Notes under the pieces: generated by a model
The model's database searches: none
Told to the model about the DNA's origin: nothing
What the model saw: the letters and a program-made list of their open reading frames with translations, nothing else
Translations under genes and position numbers: made by a program
Shown: in pieces, positions 34,658 to 43,468 of the stretch
How positions within the stretch are numbered: the stretch's first letter is position 1
Layout: each line of letters starts with the position of its first letter
Assembly: GCF_020860125.1 (NCBI RefSeq)
Contig: NZ_JAJBUX010000115.1
Coordinates: 1-43,695 of the forward strand
Length of the DNA: 43,695 nt
Direction: 5' to 3'
Source of the DNA: Cloacibacillus sp.
GTDB taxonomy: Bacteria > Synergistota > Synergistia > Synergistales > Synergistaceae

Positions 34658-36340
34658 CTATCCTGTGACCATGTTGTCTAATGAGTTTCCGGGATACACC
34701 ATCGGCATTATCAGGGCTCCCTGCGGTATCCTGATGTCGATCAGCGCGGGGCCGGGTTCGGCAAGTACCTTTTCGAGCGTCGGACGCAGCTCTTCGGGAC
34801 GCGAGGCGGCATATCCGGGAACGCCCATCGCCTCGGACAGTTTGACAAAGTCAGGAGTGCGGTTATATATCGTGTTGGAGTAGCGGTGATCATAGAAGAA
34901 CTGCTGCCACTGCCGCACGTTGCCAAGACAGGCGTTGTTAAGCAGGATCACCTTCACGGGGATGTCGTAGCGCGCGCAGGTGTCGAGCTCCTGAATGTTC
35001 ATCATAAGGCTGCCGTCGCCCGCGATGCAGCAGACGGTCTGTCCGGGGCAGGCATAGGCGGCACCCATCGCCGCGGGGAACCCGAAGCCCATGGTACCAA
35101 GGCCGCCGGAGCTGAGGAAACGGCGCGGAGCCTCGACATGGAGGTGCTGCGCGGCCCACATCTGGTTCTGACCCACTTCAGTGGTGACGACGGCTTCGCC
35201 CTTCGTCAGTTCATGAAGCGTCTCCAGCACCTGCCAGGGTGCGATCTCGCCGCTGTATTCATGGCGCGGCATCGGCTCTTTCGTACGTATCTCCGAGAGA
35301 GTCTTGTTCCATTCGCTGTGATCGGCGATCTTTTTCTTCATCGCCTTGGAGAGGGCCTCGATAACGCGGGAGGCGTCGCCGACAAGCCAGACGTCGGTCT
35401 CTATCGCCTTGTCAATCTCCGCCGCGTCCAGATCGATATGGATGATCTTCGCGTCGGCGGCGAAGCGCTGGCGGTTTCCAGTCGTGCGGTCGCTGAAGCG
35501 CGAACCGATGGCGATGATGACGTCCGCCCCCATCAGCGCGCGGTTCGCCACGGGGTGTCCGTGCATACCGGCCATGCCGAGCGAAAGGCCGCTCGGATGA
35601 GACTCGGGGAAGGCGCCCTTGCCAAGCAGCGTTGTAGTGACCGGTATTTCGTATTTGAGCGCGAAGCCGGTAAGCAGCTCGGAGGCTCCGGAGCGGATGA
35701 CGCCGCCGCCCGCGAAGATCACGGGGCGCTCGGCGTGCTCGATCAGCGAGACTGCCGCTTCAAGCTGCCTGACATCGTACAGGTTTTCGGGATGATAGCC
35801 CAGAAAGTCGAGCTGCGTCGAATATTTATAATCTCCCATGCCCTTCTGGACGTCGGCCGGCACGTCTACAAGAACCGGTCCCGGACGCCCTGTGGAGGCG
35901 ATGTAAAAGGCCTTGTGGATCGTCGACTGCACCTGGTCCGGCGTGCGCACCTGAAAGCTGTGTTTGACGAGCGGCAGGCTCGCGCCGACGATATCCGCCT
36001 CCTGAAAGGCGTCCGTGCCGATCACCGTCGTCGCCACCTGTCCCGTGATCGCCACCATCGGCACCGAGTCAAGGTTCGCCGTGGCAATCCCCGTTACAAG
36101 ATTTGTGGCGCCGGGGCCCGAGGTTGCGATGCAGACCCCCGGCTTGCCGCTCGTGCGCGCGTAACCGTCCGCCGCGTGAGAGGCCGCCTGTTCGTGGCGC
36201 ATCAGTATGTGGTTTAATTTTGAATCATAAAGAGCGTCATAAAGATGGATGACCGTACCGCCGGGCAGTCCGAAGACGGTGCTGACTCCCTCGTCCTCCA
36301 GCGCCTTGACGACCATCTGAGCCCCGTTCATTTTCGCCAT
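34658..36340 (-). CDS. ilvB: Acetolactate synthase catalytic (large) subunit
   Basis: 560 residues from ATG 36340 (AAAAGGAG upstream; an upstream in-frame ATG at 36379 is not needed by the family and precedes the site). All AHAS features are present: EDEGVSTVFGLPGGTVIHLYDAL, catalytic Glu in ILMRHEQAASHAADGYART, FAD-region residues (GLGMAGMHGHPVANRAL-type segment) and the TPP motif GDGSLMMNIQELDTCARYDI ... LLNNACLGNVRQWQ. With IlvN it makes acetolactate and acetohydroxybutyrate. It follows a 178-base structured gap after ilvC. Confidence 0.97.
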   Translation of the reverse strand: MAKMNGAQMVVKALEDEGVSTVFGLPGGTVIHLYDALYDSKLNHILMRHEQAASHAADGYARTSGKPGVCIATSGPGATNLVTGIATANLDSVPMVAITGQVATTVIGTDAFQEADIVGASLPLVKHSFQVRTPDQVQSTIHKAFYIASTGRPGPVLVDVPADVQKGMGDYKYSTQLDFLGYHPENLYDVRQLEAAVSLIEHAERPVIFAGGGVIRSGASELLTGFALKYEIPVTTTLLGKGAFPESHPSGLSLGMAGMHGHPVANRALMGADVIIAIGSRFSDRTTGNRQRFAADAKIIHIDLDAAEIDKAIETDVWLVGDASRVIEALSKAMKKKIADHSEWNKTLSEIRTKEPMPRHEYSGEIAPWQVLETLHELTKGEAVVTTEVGQNQMWAAQHLHVEAPRRFLSSGGLGTMGFGFPAAMGAAYACPGQTVCCIAGDGSLMMNIQELDTCARYDIPVKVILLNNACLGNVRQWQQFFYDHRYSNTIYNRTPDFVKLSEAMGVPGYAASRPEELRPTLEKVLAEPGPALIDIRIPQGALIMPMVYPGNSLDNMVTG

Positions 36341-36391
36341 GTGGATTGCTCCTTTTTGCTTTTGTTTTTCTGGTAACAACTAAAGTATATT

Positions 36392-36513
36392 CCGCAGATT
36401 AGATGTGCCAGCCGCTAAGCGGCCCGTCCCCGCGCGGGGCGGAGGCGTATATCAATACGTTGGAGCCACGGGCGGGGCCGGACCGCGACGCGGATGGCGC
36501 ATTTAATCTGCGG
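36392..36513 (-). repeat. Long imperfect inverted repeat in the ilvC-ilvB gap
   Basis: Arms 36392-36415 and 36490-36513 are 24 bases each and pair at 21 positions. The 74-base interior is very GC-rich and contains further complementary blocks, including the self-complementary CCCCGCGCGGGG. The right arm starts six bases after the ilvC stop. On the transcript this would be a large branched hairpin ahead of ilvB. It has no terminal U-run. Confidence 0.85.
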
Positions 36514-36518
36514 CGCCG

Positions 36519-37529
36519 TTAAAATTTGGGAACTTCTTTTTGCTCCATCCAGGGCATCATCTTGCGCAGTTCTTTGCCCACCGCTTCGCAGGGAGCCTCC
36601 TGTGCCGCCTTCGCCCACTTCTTCATGCGGGGACGTCCGGTCTGGTTCTCAAGTATCCAGTCGCGCGCGAAGGTACCGTCCTGTATCTCGGTAAGCAGCT
36701 GCTTCATAGCCTTGCGCGACTCTTCGCCGATGACGCGCGGCCCCGCCGTCATATCACCGTACTTCGCGGTGTCGCTGATGCTGTAGCGCATCCAGCTCAT
36801 GCCGCCCTCAAAGATCATGTCTACGATAAGCTTCATCTCGTTGATGCACTCGAAGTAGGCCATCTCAGGCTGGTAACCGGCTTCCACCAGCGTCTTGAAG
36901 CCCTGCTGCATCAGCTCCGTCACGCCGCCGCAGAGGACAGCCTGTTCGCCGAAGAGGTCGGTCTCGGTCTCTTCACGGAAGGTTGTCTCGATGATGCCCG
37001 CGCGTCCGCCGCCGATCGCCGAGGCGTATGCGAGCGCGAATTCCTTCGCTTTGCCGCTGGCGTCCTGGTAGATGGCGATGAGACAGGGAACGCCCTTGCC
37101 CTCTTTATACATGGCGCGCACCATATGGCCGGGCCCCTTCGGAGCTACCATAAATACGTCGTGCGACGCGGGCGGCACGATCTGTCCGAAATGCACCGCG
37201 AAGCCGTGCGCGAAGAGAAGTTTCGCCTCGGGCTTCATGTTCGGCATCACCTGGTTCTTGAAGATGTCGGCCTGCATATGGTCGGGCATGAGGAACATGA
37301 TAAGGTCGGCAAGCTTCGCCGCCTCCTGCACCGTATAAACTTCAAAACCGTCGGCCTCGGCCTTCGCCTTCGACTTGCTTCCCTCATGCAGGGCGATGAT
37401 TACCTTGGCGCCGCTGTCGCGCAGATTCTGCGCGTGCGCGTGCCCCTGACTGCCGTAGCCGATCACCGCTACCGTCTTGCCGTTCAGAAATGCGAGGTCC
37501 GCGTCGCGGTCGTAATAAACCTTTGCCAT
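36519..37529 (-). CDS. ilvC: Ketol-acid reductoisomerase (class I)
   Basis: 336 residues from ATG 37529 (AAGGAG 11 bases upstream; a GTG at 37541 overlaps that site). The N-terminal NADP-binding domain is AVIGYGSQGHAHAQNLRDSG; KGPGHMVR and the metal ligands in DLFGEQAVLCGGVTELMQ and YFECINEMKLIVDMIFEGG are present. The short C-terminal domain marks class I. It isomerises and reduces acetolactate to dihydroxy-isovalerate. Second gene of the operon. Confidence 0.97.
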   Translation of the reverse strand: MAKVYYDRDADLAFLNGKTVAVIGYGSQGHAHAQNLRDSGAKVIIALHEGSKSKAKAEADGFEVYTVQEAAKLADLIMFLMPDHMQADIFKNQVMPNMKPEAKLLFAHGFAVHFGQIVPPASHDVFMVAPKGPGHMVRAMYKEGKGVPCLIAIYQDASGKAKEFALAYASAIGGGRAGIIETTFREETETDLFGEQAVLCGGVTELMQQGFKTLVEAGYQPEMAYFECINEMKLIVDMIFEGGMSWMRYSISDTAKYGDMTAGPRVIGEESRKAMKQLLTEIQDGTFARDWILENQTGRPRMKKWAKAAQEAPCEAVGKELRKMMPWMEQKEVPKF

Positions 37530-37578
37530 AATAGAGAACACTCCTTAGATAGAATTTTATGTATATCGCTATAAGCTG

Positions 37579-37593
37579 GCCGGCAAAGCCGGC
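37579..37593 (-). repeat. Hairpin in the ilvN-ilvC gap
   Basis: GCCGGC-aaa-GCCGGC, a perfect 6-bp stem with a three-base loop in the 107-base gap. It may act in mRNA processing or stability; no U-run. Confidence 0.5.
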
Positions 37594-37636
37594 GGACTTA
37601 GTAGTTTCCTAAAAAACGATTTCTTTAACGCGACGG

Positions 37637-38125
37637 TCAGTTCTCGAAACCGGTGCGCGCGAGCGCCACCTGTCCGGAACCGGCCGTCTCCAGGATGCCG
37701 TAGGGCTTGAGCGCCGCCATGCAGGCCTCCACCTTGCCCCTGTCTCCCGTCACCTCAAGCGTGATGGCGTCGGAGCCGAGGTCTACCACGCGGCAGCGGA
37801 ATATCTCCGCCGTCTGAAGGATGTGCGGCCTGCGCTCCACCGGAGCCATGACCTTGACGAGCGAGAGCCAGCGCTCCACAAAGGGACCGTCCTTGGTAAG
37901 GTTCTGCACCTCAATGACCTCTATAAGCTTCATAAGCTGCTTGCGTATCTGGTCATAGACTCCCTCTTCACCCTCAATGATCACCGTGAAGCGCGAAAGA
38001 CCGGGGACGTCGGTGCGTCCGACGCTGAGGCTCTCGATGTTGTATCCGCGGCGATAGATGAGACTCGCTATGCGCATGAGCACACCCGGACTGTCTTCGG
38101 AAACAATGCTGAAAGTACTCTTCAA
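37637..38125 (-). CDS. ilvN: Acetolactate synthase regulatory (small) subunit
   Basis: 162 residues from TTG 38125 (GAAGGGA 10 bases upstream). The frame is open further upstream to 38179, but homologues start at STFSIVSEDSPGVLMRIASL. It has an N-terminal ACT domain with RRGYNIESLSVGRTDVPGLSRFTVII, followed by the PFVERWLSLVKV linker and a C-terminal ACT-like domain ending in YGILETAGSGQVALARTG. It binds valine and mediates feedback inhibition of IlvB. First structural gene after the attenuator. Confidence 0.95.
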   Translation of the reverse strand: MKSTFSIVSEDSPGVLMRIASLIYRRGYNIESLSVGRTDVPGLSRFTVIIEGEEGVYDQIRKQLMKLIEVIEVQNLTKDGPFVERWLSLVKVMAPVERRPHILQTAEIFRCRVVDLGSDAITLEVTGDRGKVEACMAALKPYGILETAGSGQVALARTGFEN

Positions 38126-38223
38126 TCTTAAAACGTCCCTTCTCAAAAAGCTTTTTATAGATAAACCCCGACGGCGCAAAACAGATGACCGATATTGCCC
38201 CGTGCCCTACAGCTTCACGCAAC

Positions 38224-38255
38224 AAAAAAGACCGGAACCCCAGCGGGTCCCGGTC
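38224..38255 (-). terminator. ilv attenuator terminator
   Basis: On the transcribed strand GACCGGGACCC-gctg-GGGTTCCGGTC forms an 11-bp stem (one G-U) immediately followed by TTTTTT. It lies between the leader peptide stop and ilvN. Its 5' arm plus loop (GGGACCCGCT, + strand 38242-38251) is perfectly complementary over 10 bases to AGCGGGTCCC in the leader reading frame (+ strand 38293-38302). That pairing would make an antiterminator. Confidence 0.9.
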
Positions 38256-38272
38256 CGATAGTAACACGGTTA

Positions 38273-38365
38273 TTAGGCACCGGCCACTTCAGGGGACCCG
38301 CTGCTAATAATGCGTACTACAACGACTATGTTTGCCACATTGGATGTCAAATTATCTCTTCGCAT
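38273..38365 (-). CDS. ilv operon leader peptide (attenuation)
   Basis: A 30-codon ORF starting at ATG with AAGGGA nine bases upstream. Its core NIVVVVRII holds five of eight leader-control codons for Val or Ile in a row (ATA GTC GTT GTA GTA CGC ATT ATT). This is the pattern of E. coli IvbL/IlvL leader peptides. Ribosomes short of Val- or Ile-tRNA would stall here, leaving the following SSGSP codons free to pair with the terminator arm and allow read-through into ilvNCBD. It ends 18 bases before the terminator stem. Too short for routine gene calling. Confidence 0.9.
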   Translation of the reverse strand: MRRDNLTSNVANIVVVVRIISSGSPEVAGA

Positions 38366-38428
38366 TGCTGCCCGTCCCTTCGATGCCGGATTGAAAAGGA
38401 GATTAGCCCTTTTCGCATATTATGGGAC

Positions 38429-38457
38429 ATAATAAAAGCTCTAAGGTGAAATGTCAA
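38429..38457 (-). promoter_or_regulatory. Promoter of the ilv leader/ilvNCBD operon
   Basis: TTGACA (38452-38457), exactly 17 bases, TATTAT (38429-38434) on the minus strand. Start near 38422, some 57 bases ahead of the leader ATG. Confidence 0.8.
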
Positions 38458-38915
38458 CTATCTTTGCAAAAATAGTCAATAGCCGTAATCTAATTTTAAG
38501 TTGGTATATTAAAAATATATCTGCAGTAAATCAACTTTTTATTATAATTAACCTCGTATAATGGAGGTATATTCTATAAATAACTTTTTAAATCCATATT
38601 TTTGTAATTTCAATTTCCTGCTATTTACCCGGAGCGGCTACCAGCGAACCTCCACACGAAGATTTTCTTTTATCATACGGGCCCTTCCACCCGTGTGCCC
38701 AAAATGCGCTTAGGTTTAGTCTGCGTCCAGACGGTTATAAACAGAGGAACAGCACTTAAGCATCCTCAATATAAAACTAGCCTGCCAGTAAAAATGCAGC
38801 AGTTTCAGCCTAGCCCCTGAAATCTGTAGGAGCCAGGCCGTTCAGTTTAGACTTTCTCATTAAAAACGTCTATGCGCAAACTAAAAAATCGTATCATCAG
38901 TGAACAGTTTTATTA
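38458..38915. other. Intergenic region without a recognisable gene
   Basis: About 460 bases between the ilv promoter and the decayed carbamoylase. The left half is AT-rich. The right half (about 38630-38830) has a more coding-like composition but stops in all frames, and might be a remnant of an unidentified gene or insertion element. I see no clear RNA motif; a T-box was considered and not supported. Confidence 0.5.
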
Positions 38916-40102
38916 TTAAAGATCACGGTCTATCGCAAGAACAGCCTCTTTCAGCAGTTCAACGCCGTGGAGGACGTCGTCATTCGTTGTAAACTCATCC
39001 TTTGAATGGCTCACCCCATCGTGGCTTGGAACAAATATCATCCCTGTAGGAATGACATGGGCTATCGGCGAGGAATCATGCGAGGCGCCGCTTGGCATCA
39101 CTACGGCGGATAATCCGGCTTTGTCGGCACTGTCCTTTATTTTTTTAACAAGCCTTTCATCCAGAGGCACTGCTGGTTTAGCGCCGAGCTGCTCGACTGA
39201 AGCGGTGCATGGATAGACTCGTTTCGCCATTGCGGAAACTTCCGCGCAGGCCTTCTTCACCGCCGCGTCATCGATAGAGCGCAGCTCAAGTACGAAGCAC
39301 ACCTCTTCCGGGACGACGCTGACGTGCCCCGGAACGATTTTCATCACACCAATGTTACAGACCAGGCCATCTTGTCCATCCAGGCGAACCAATCGTGAAT
39401 TAGATCCGCAGAGGCGCGCATAGCGTCTTTTCTCTCCGACATCGGCGTGGTGCCCGCATGGTTTGCCATACCCCTGACCCGGACCTCCAGACGCGTAATG
39501 CCTACGATACCGGAGGGCACGCCAATATAAAACCCCTTACGTTCCAGAAATGGCCCCTGTTCGATGTGGAGTTCAAGAAAAGCCGCGTAATTTCCTAAAT
39601 CTCCTTTACTCGCCGCCACCGCATTCTCATCAACACCAAACTTAGCGAGAATATCCCGACGGTAATCCGACAGCAGAAGTCCGGCGAAAGCACGGCTCCC
39701 AAAGGTACCGCCAAGCGGCTCGCCCTCCTCGCCTACAAAAGCGACGACCTCAAGGCTGTGCTTAAGAATATCCCCCGCATCCTTCACCGCCCGCAGGACC
39801 TCCAGCGCGGCAATGATGCCAAGCGGACCGTCATATATGCCGCCGTTATCCACCGAATCAAGGTGCGAACCAATTAGGATCGTCTCTTTATTTTTTCCTT
39901 TGAGACGCCCAAAGAGGTTTCCCACACCGTCGATTCGTGTTTCGAGCCCGACCTCTTCCATTTTTCCTTTGAGCCACGCGCGCGCTTCAAAGTAAGGCGC
40001 GCTATAGGCCGTACGCTGGAGACCTCGCCCCTCTACCCAGCCGATCTTTCCCTGTGCGAAGAGATCTTCAAGGAATCTTTTTCCGTCAACAGACACCGTC
40101 AT
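38916..40102 (-). pseudogene. M20-family amidohydrolase (allantoate amidohydrolase / N-carbamoyl-amino-acid hydrolase), frameshifted
   Basis: Two frames together encode one ~395-residue Zn-dependent M20 hydrolase. The first (39344-40102) runs from the start through ILIGSHLDSVDNGGIYDGPLG, VVAFVGEEGEPLGGTFGSRA and LHIEQGPFLE (metal ligands His, Asp, Glu, Glu, His region). It continues to ANHAGTTPMSERKDAM. The second (38916-39392) continues with NIGVMKIVPGHVSVVPEEV to the C-terminal ASHDSSPIAHVIPTGMIFVPS and HSKDEFT. The frame change falls in 39344-39392. Its ATG overlaps the stop of the upstream amidohydrolase (ATGA), so they were one operon. The family removes carbamoyl or ureido groups. Confidence 0.85.
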
Positions 40103-41484
40103 AAATACCTTCCCTTAAGCAGACATTTCCCATAGCCGGGCTCGCCAACTACCTTCCCATCCTCATATATGACCTTACCACGCAGGACGACTTTGCCGAT
40201 GATTCCATTGAGCTTCCAGCCATCGAAAATCTTTGCGATATCTTTTGCCATCGTCTGCATCCTGTCTTTTTCCACCATATATTCGGTTTTTGGGTCACAG
40301 AGGATAAAATCAGCGTCAACGCCGATCTTTATCGCGCCTTTTCGCGGATAGAGGCCATATGCCTTGGCCGGGTTTGTCGCGATGAGCTCGACAGCGCGGC
40401 GCAGGGAAATCCTTCCGTCCGCCACCGCCTTCATCATAAGGCCGAAGCGCGTCTCCAGCTCTGGGAAGCCTGCGGGGGGCGAGGAAGATGTCCTGTGGAT
40501 TGCGCTCTTTTTCCTCCACCATGTAAGGGGAGTGATCACTTCCAACCGTGTCTATCGTACCGTTTTCTATATAGTCCCACATCTTTTTGACACGCGATTT
40601 ATCACGTAGGGCTGGGTTGCATTTCGCATAAGAGCCATATTCGTTGAGAGCCTCTTCTGTGAGATAGAGGTATTGCTAGCAGGTCTCTATCCAAATTTTC
40701 ATGCCTTTGGCGCGCACGGTCAAAGTCGCATCCACCGCTTCCGGCGTTGAAATATGTACGAGATAGAGAGGGCAACCTACAGTCTCGGCGAGGCGAATGA
40801 GCCGGTCCACCGCCAGCGCTTCAGCGACGGCTGGACGTGAGGCAGCGTGATAGATCGGGGCGACGCTCCCCTCCCTGCGCAACTCGGCGATCGCTCTCGC
40901 GACGAGGTCGTTGTCTTCCCCGTGCGCCGCATCGGCAGACCTGTCTTTTTAACCTCTTCCATAACCTTCAGCAGTTCGTAATTAGTTTCGCTCGTGAGGC
41001 CGGCAAATTCCTTTTCACGTCCCTCCGGCGCGGCGTGAAGGAAGGTCTTATATCCCCAGACTCCCGCTTCGGCGACGCGGCCTATCTCCTCTATATGCTT
41101 GCCGCCCGCCGCGCCGAGGAAGGCGACGTCGACTATCGCCTGCTCCCCGACGGCAGCGACGCGCGGCGCGAGCGTCTCGGGACTGTACTGCGGCGGAGTG
41201 GAGATGGGATGTTCGATTATCGTGGTGACGCCGCCTGCGGCGGTGGCGGCCGTGCCAGTCACAAAGGTCTCGCGATGCGCCCCGCCGGGATAGCGGATAT
41301 GAACATGCGGGTCTACTCCACCGGGAAGCAGCGTCAGCCCTCCCGCGTCGATCATCCGGTCGGCCGCGGGAAATACGTCTGTCGCCTCCATCGCGGCAAT
41401 TTTGCCATCCTCCGCCAGTAACCAGCCTTTAAAATAGTCATCCTCCGTGAGGTTCTACACGTTTTTGACCAACAATCTTTCCAT
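40099..41484 (-). pseudogene. Allantoinase/dihydropyrimidinase-type cyclic amidohydrolase, multiply disrupted
   Basis: Reading from ATG 41484 the protein starts MERLLVKNV and then meets TAG (41455-41457). It resumes as NLTEDDYFKGWLLAEDGKI with GGVDPHVHIRYPGGAHRETF (HxH), the carboxy-Lys region GVWGYKTFLH and, after a frameshift near 40940, HGEDNDLVAR, PIYHAASRP and YLVHISTPEA. A second TAG interrupts at 40676-40678. Then WDYIENGTIDTVGSDHSPY (active-site Asp) follows, and a frameshift at the G6 run 40474-40479 leads into the C-terminal AVELIATNPAKAYGLYPRKG. HPISTPPQYSPE favours the allantoinase branch. Two stops and two frameshifts make it non-functional. Confidence 0.85.
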
Positions 41485-41522
41485 AATAAAATCGCCTCCG
41501 GCTTTGACGGCCGGACTCGACT

Positions 41523-42266
41523 TTACCGGGCCGGCGTCAGATTTTTAGTTTCTTCGATCAATACGGAGAGCCACATGTCTCTGTCTCTCTCATAGTCAAA
41601 CCTCGTGCCCGCGACCGTCAGCGCCATGATCAGGTCCGTCCCGCACATGTCGATGTGAACGGATATCGCGGCGACGCCGGGGTCCATCTCTTCGACCGAT
41701 TCGCAATATCCCTTTTCCCTTATCTGTTTCAGGTCTTCCCTCAGCAGCTCCGGGTCCGTCACCGTAAATGGCGTGAACGCCTCCAGCTTCTGAGAGAGCA
41801 CCTTTTTCACAAGCGCCTCTGGAGCGTACGCCAGAAGCATCCTAGCGCTGGCCCCGGCATGAAAGAGCTGTTCCTCGCCGATTATAGAGGTGATCCTTAC
41901 GACGCGGTTCGATTCCATCTTGTGCAGACAGACCACCCGTTCGTGGTCGATAATATTGATGAAGGCAGATTGCCCGCACCGTTTGACCACATTCCGCAGC
42001 ACGGGATCGATCCTTTTCACCGTGTCGAGATTCACACGCCATTCGTTGGCCAGCGAGAGGAATTTCAATCCGATATAATAATTTTTGTCCTCTTCGTCCT
42101 GATAGGCCCAGCCGATAGCGGTCAGCTCCTGCAATATGCGGTGAACCGTGCTCTTCGGTACCCCGGTAAGCTCCTCTATCTTTCTTACGCTGTGCGCCTC
42201 TTCCAAATTTTCAAGCGCTTCCAAGATCGTCAATATCGTATCTATGGAATCAAAAAATTTTCGCAT
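41523..42266 (-). CDS. IclR-family transcriptional regulator, intact among pseudogenes
   Basis: 247 residues, full family length, no interruption. Winged helix at residues 8-70 (ILTILEALENLEEAHSVRKI, LTGVPKSTVHRILQELTAIG). The C-terminal GAF-like effector domain contains HKMESNRVVRITSIIGEEQLFHAGASARMLLA and DPGVAAISVHI. The start ATG has GGGGAGGA six bases upstream. IclR proteins such as AllR repress allantoin/glyoxylate genes. The surrounding genes are exactly of that type but decayed, so it may now control something else or be on its way out. Confidence 0.9.
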   Translation of the reverse strand: MRKFFDSIDTILTILEALENLEEAHSVRKIEELTGVPKSTVHRILQELTAIGWAYQDEEDKNYYIGLKFLSLANEWRVNLDTVKRIDPVLRNVVKRCGQSAFINIIDHERVVCLHKMESNRVVRITSIIGEEQLFHAGASARMLLAYAPEALVKKVLSQKLEAFTPFTVTDPELLREDLKQIREKGYCESVEEMDPGVAAISVHIDMCGTDLIMALTVAGTRFDYERDRDMWLSVLIEETKNLTPAR

Positions 42267-42620
42267 CGGTCATCCTCCCCGCCTGGCCGCTCTCCGCAAC
42301 AGACGTGGAGAATCACCGGACAGCTTTTATTTGTGCTCACAGCCGCAAGGCGACAGGTCGTCCTATATCCAAACGCCGTCTCAGGATCGTCAAGAACCTC
42401 GCCGTCGGCCACGCTCATTACAGCTTTGAATATTTTATCATACCCCGTGCCGCGGCAGAGGTTCCCTGAGAAGGCCTTCTCTGTTCGTCCATAGTCGGGT
42501 GTGGATTGCGGTCGAGCAACGTCTTCGAGGAGAGAAGCATACCCGGCGTACAGTAGCCGCACTGTATCGCGCCGTAGGCGACGAACGCCTTCTGGAGCAA
42601 ATGGATGCCCTGCGAAGCGC
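42267..42620 (-). pseudogene. Xanthine dehydrogenase (2Fe-2S) subunit remnant
   Basis: The C-terminal half of an XdhC/CoxS-type iron-sulfur subunit. AFVAYGAIQCGYCTPGMLLSSKTLLDRNPHPT carries the second-cluster CxxC; after a frameshift near 42480 it continues as SGNLCRGTGYDKIFKAV. The normal CRCTGY motif has lost one cysteine (Cys to Gly). The N-terminal half with the plant-type ferredoxin cluster is missing, replaced by molybdopterin-subunit sequence fused in frame upstream. Confidence 0.8.
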
Positions 42621-43253
42621 CCCAGACATCAACATGCCCGTTTCCCTCGGGCACGCAGATGACGGCGGTCCTCTCAAGCGGTACAGGGTTCGACTTTGAA
42701 GTACGGAAATGCTTCGTCAATACTAAATTCGCCTCATCAAAGGCTTTTCCCACGTCTCCGATGGTGATGTCGACCGTGTCGAATACATGGCCCCTTATAT
42801 TGACCGGATTGTCGCCCTTGAGCGCCTCTTCGTGTATCACGGGCGCGTCCGGCGCAAGCGTCAATTCAAAATCCAGAGCTGACGGCAGCACCTCGTATTA
42901 AACTTTTATCTTTTCGAGGGGCACCTCCGCCGCCATGCGGTCACCGACATGGCGCACGTGACGCTCCAGCAGATAACTGTCCTTATATATGATCTCCGGG
43001 ACATGGAGATACTGATGCATGCTCAATATCTTCGTCACATCATCGTAGGTTATGATATCGACCACGCCCTGCACGTTCAGCCCTCGCTTTTATCGACGCT
43101 CTTCACGACCGCTTTTGCGTAAGGGCTGTGCGGTATCTTGCAGTGAAGCATATTCGGCACATAAAGGTCACCGGTATACTTGAGCCTGCCCATCGCCTTG
43201 AGGCGCACCTCCTGCTTCTACTGCCTTTCGCCAACGATCTGGAATTTATTCAA
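42600..43253 (-). pseudogene. Xanthine dehydrogenase molybdopterin subunit, N-terminal remnant
   Basis: From TTG 43253 the frame reads NKFQIVGERQ, then TAG (43218-43220), then VRLKAMGRLKYTGDLYVPNM and HSPYAKAVVKSVDKS. This is the usual start of XdhA/CoxL-type subunits. A frameshift near 43080 leads to VDIITYDDV and LERHVRHVGDRMAAEVPLEK. A TAA at 42898-42900 precedes YEVLPSALDFELTLAPDAPV and GDVGKAFDEANLVL. It breaks off after VWGASQG, where it is fused to the iron-sulfur subunit. More than three quarters of the subunit, including the Mo-binding domains, is gone. Confidence 0.8.
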
Positions 43254-43468
43254 TACGGCTCACTCTCTGAATTCTGCTCATAATTTAACCTCAAAACAAC
43301 AGCAATTTCGCGAAATATTTATACATAGTCAATGCCAACATCCTTTTTGTCCATTTTATAAAAGACATATCCAAATATTATCTCTGGCAAAATTGGCCAG
43401 CTAAGTAGGAGCCATGTTGGCGTTTTCACAGGCAGTTTCAATACTACAAATAACCAAAAGGCTGCGCC

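Noticed and set aside
38458..38915. T-box riboswitch upstream of the ilv operon
   Set aside because: No T-box consensus or specifier-loop structure was seen, and the region lies upstream of the ilv promoter; the peptide-leader attenuator explains the control.
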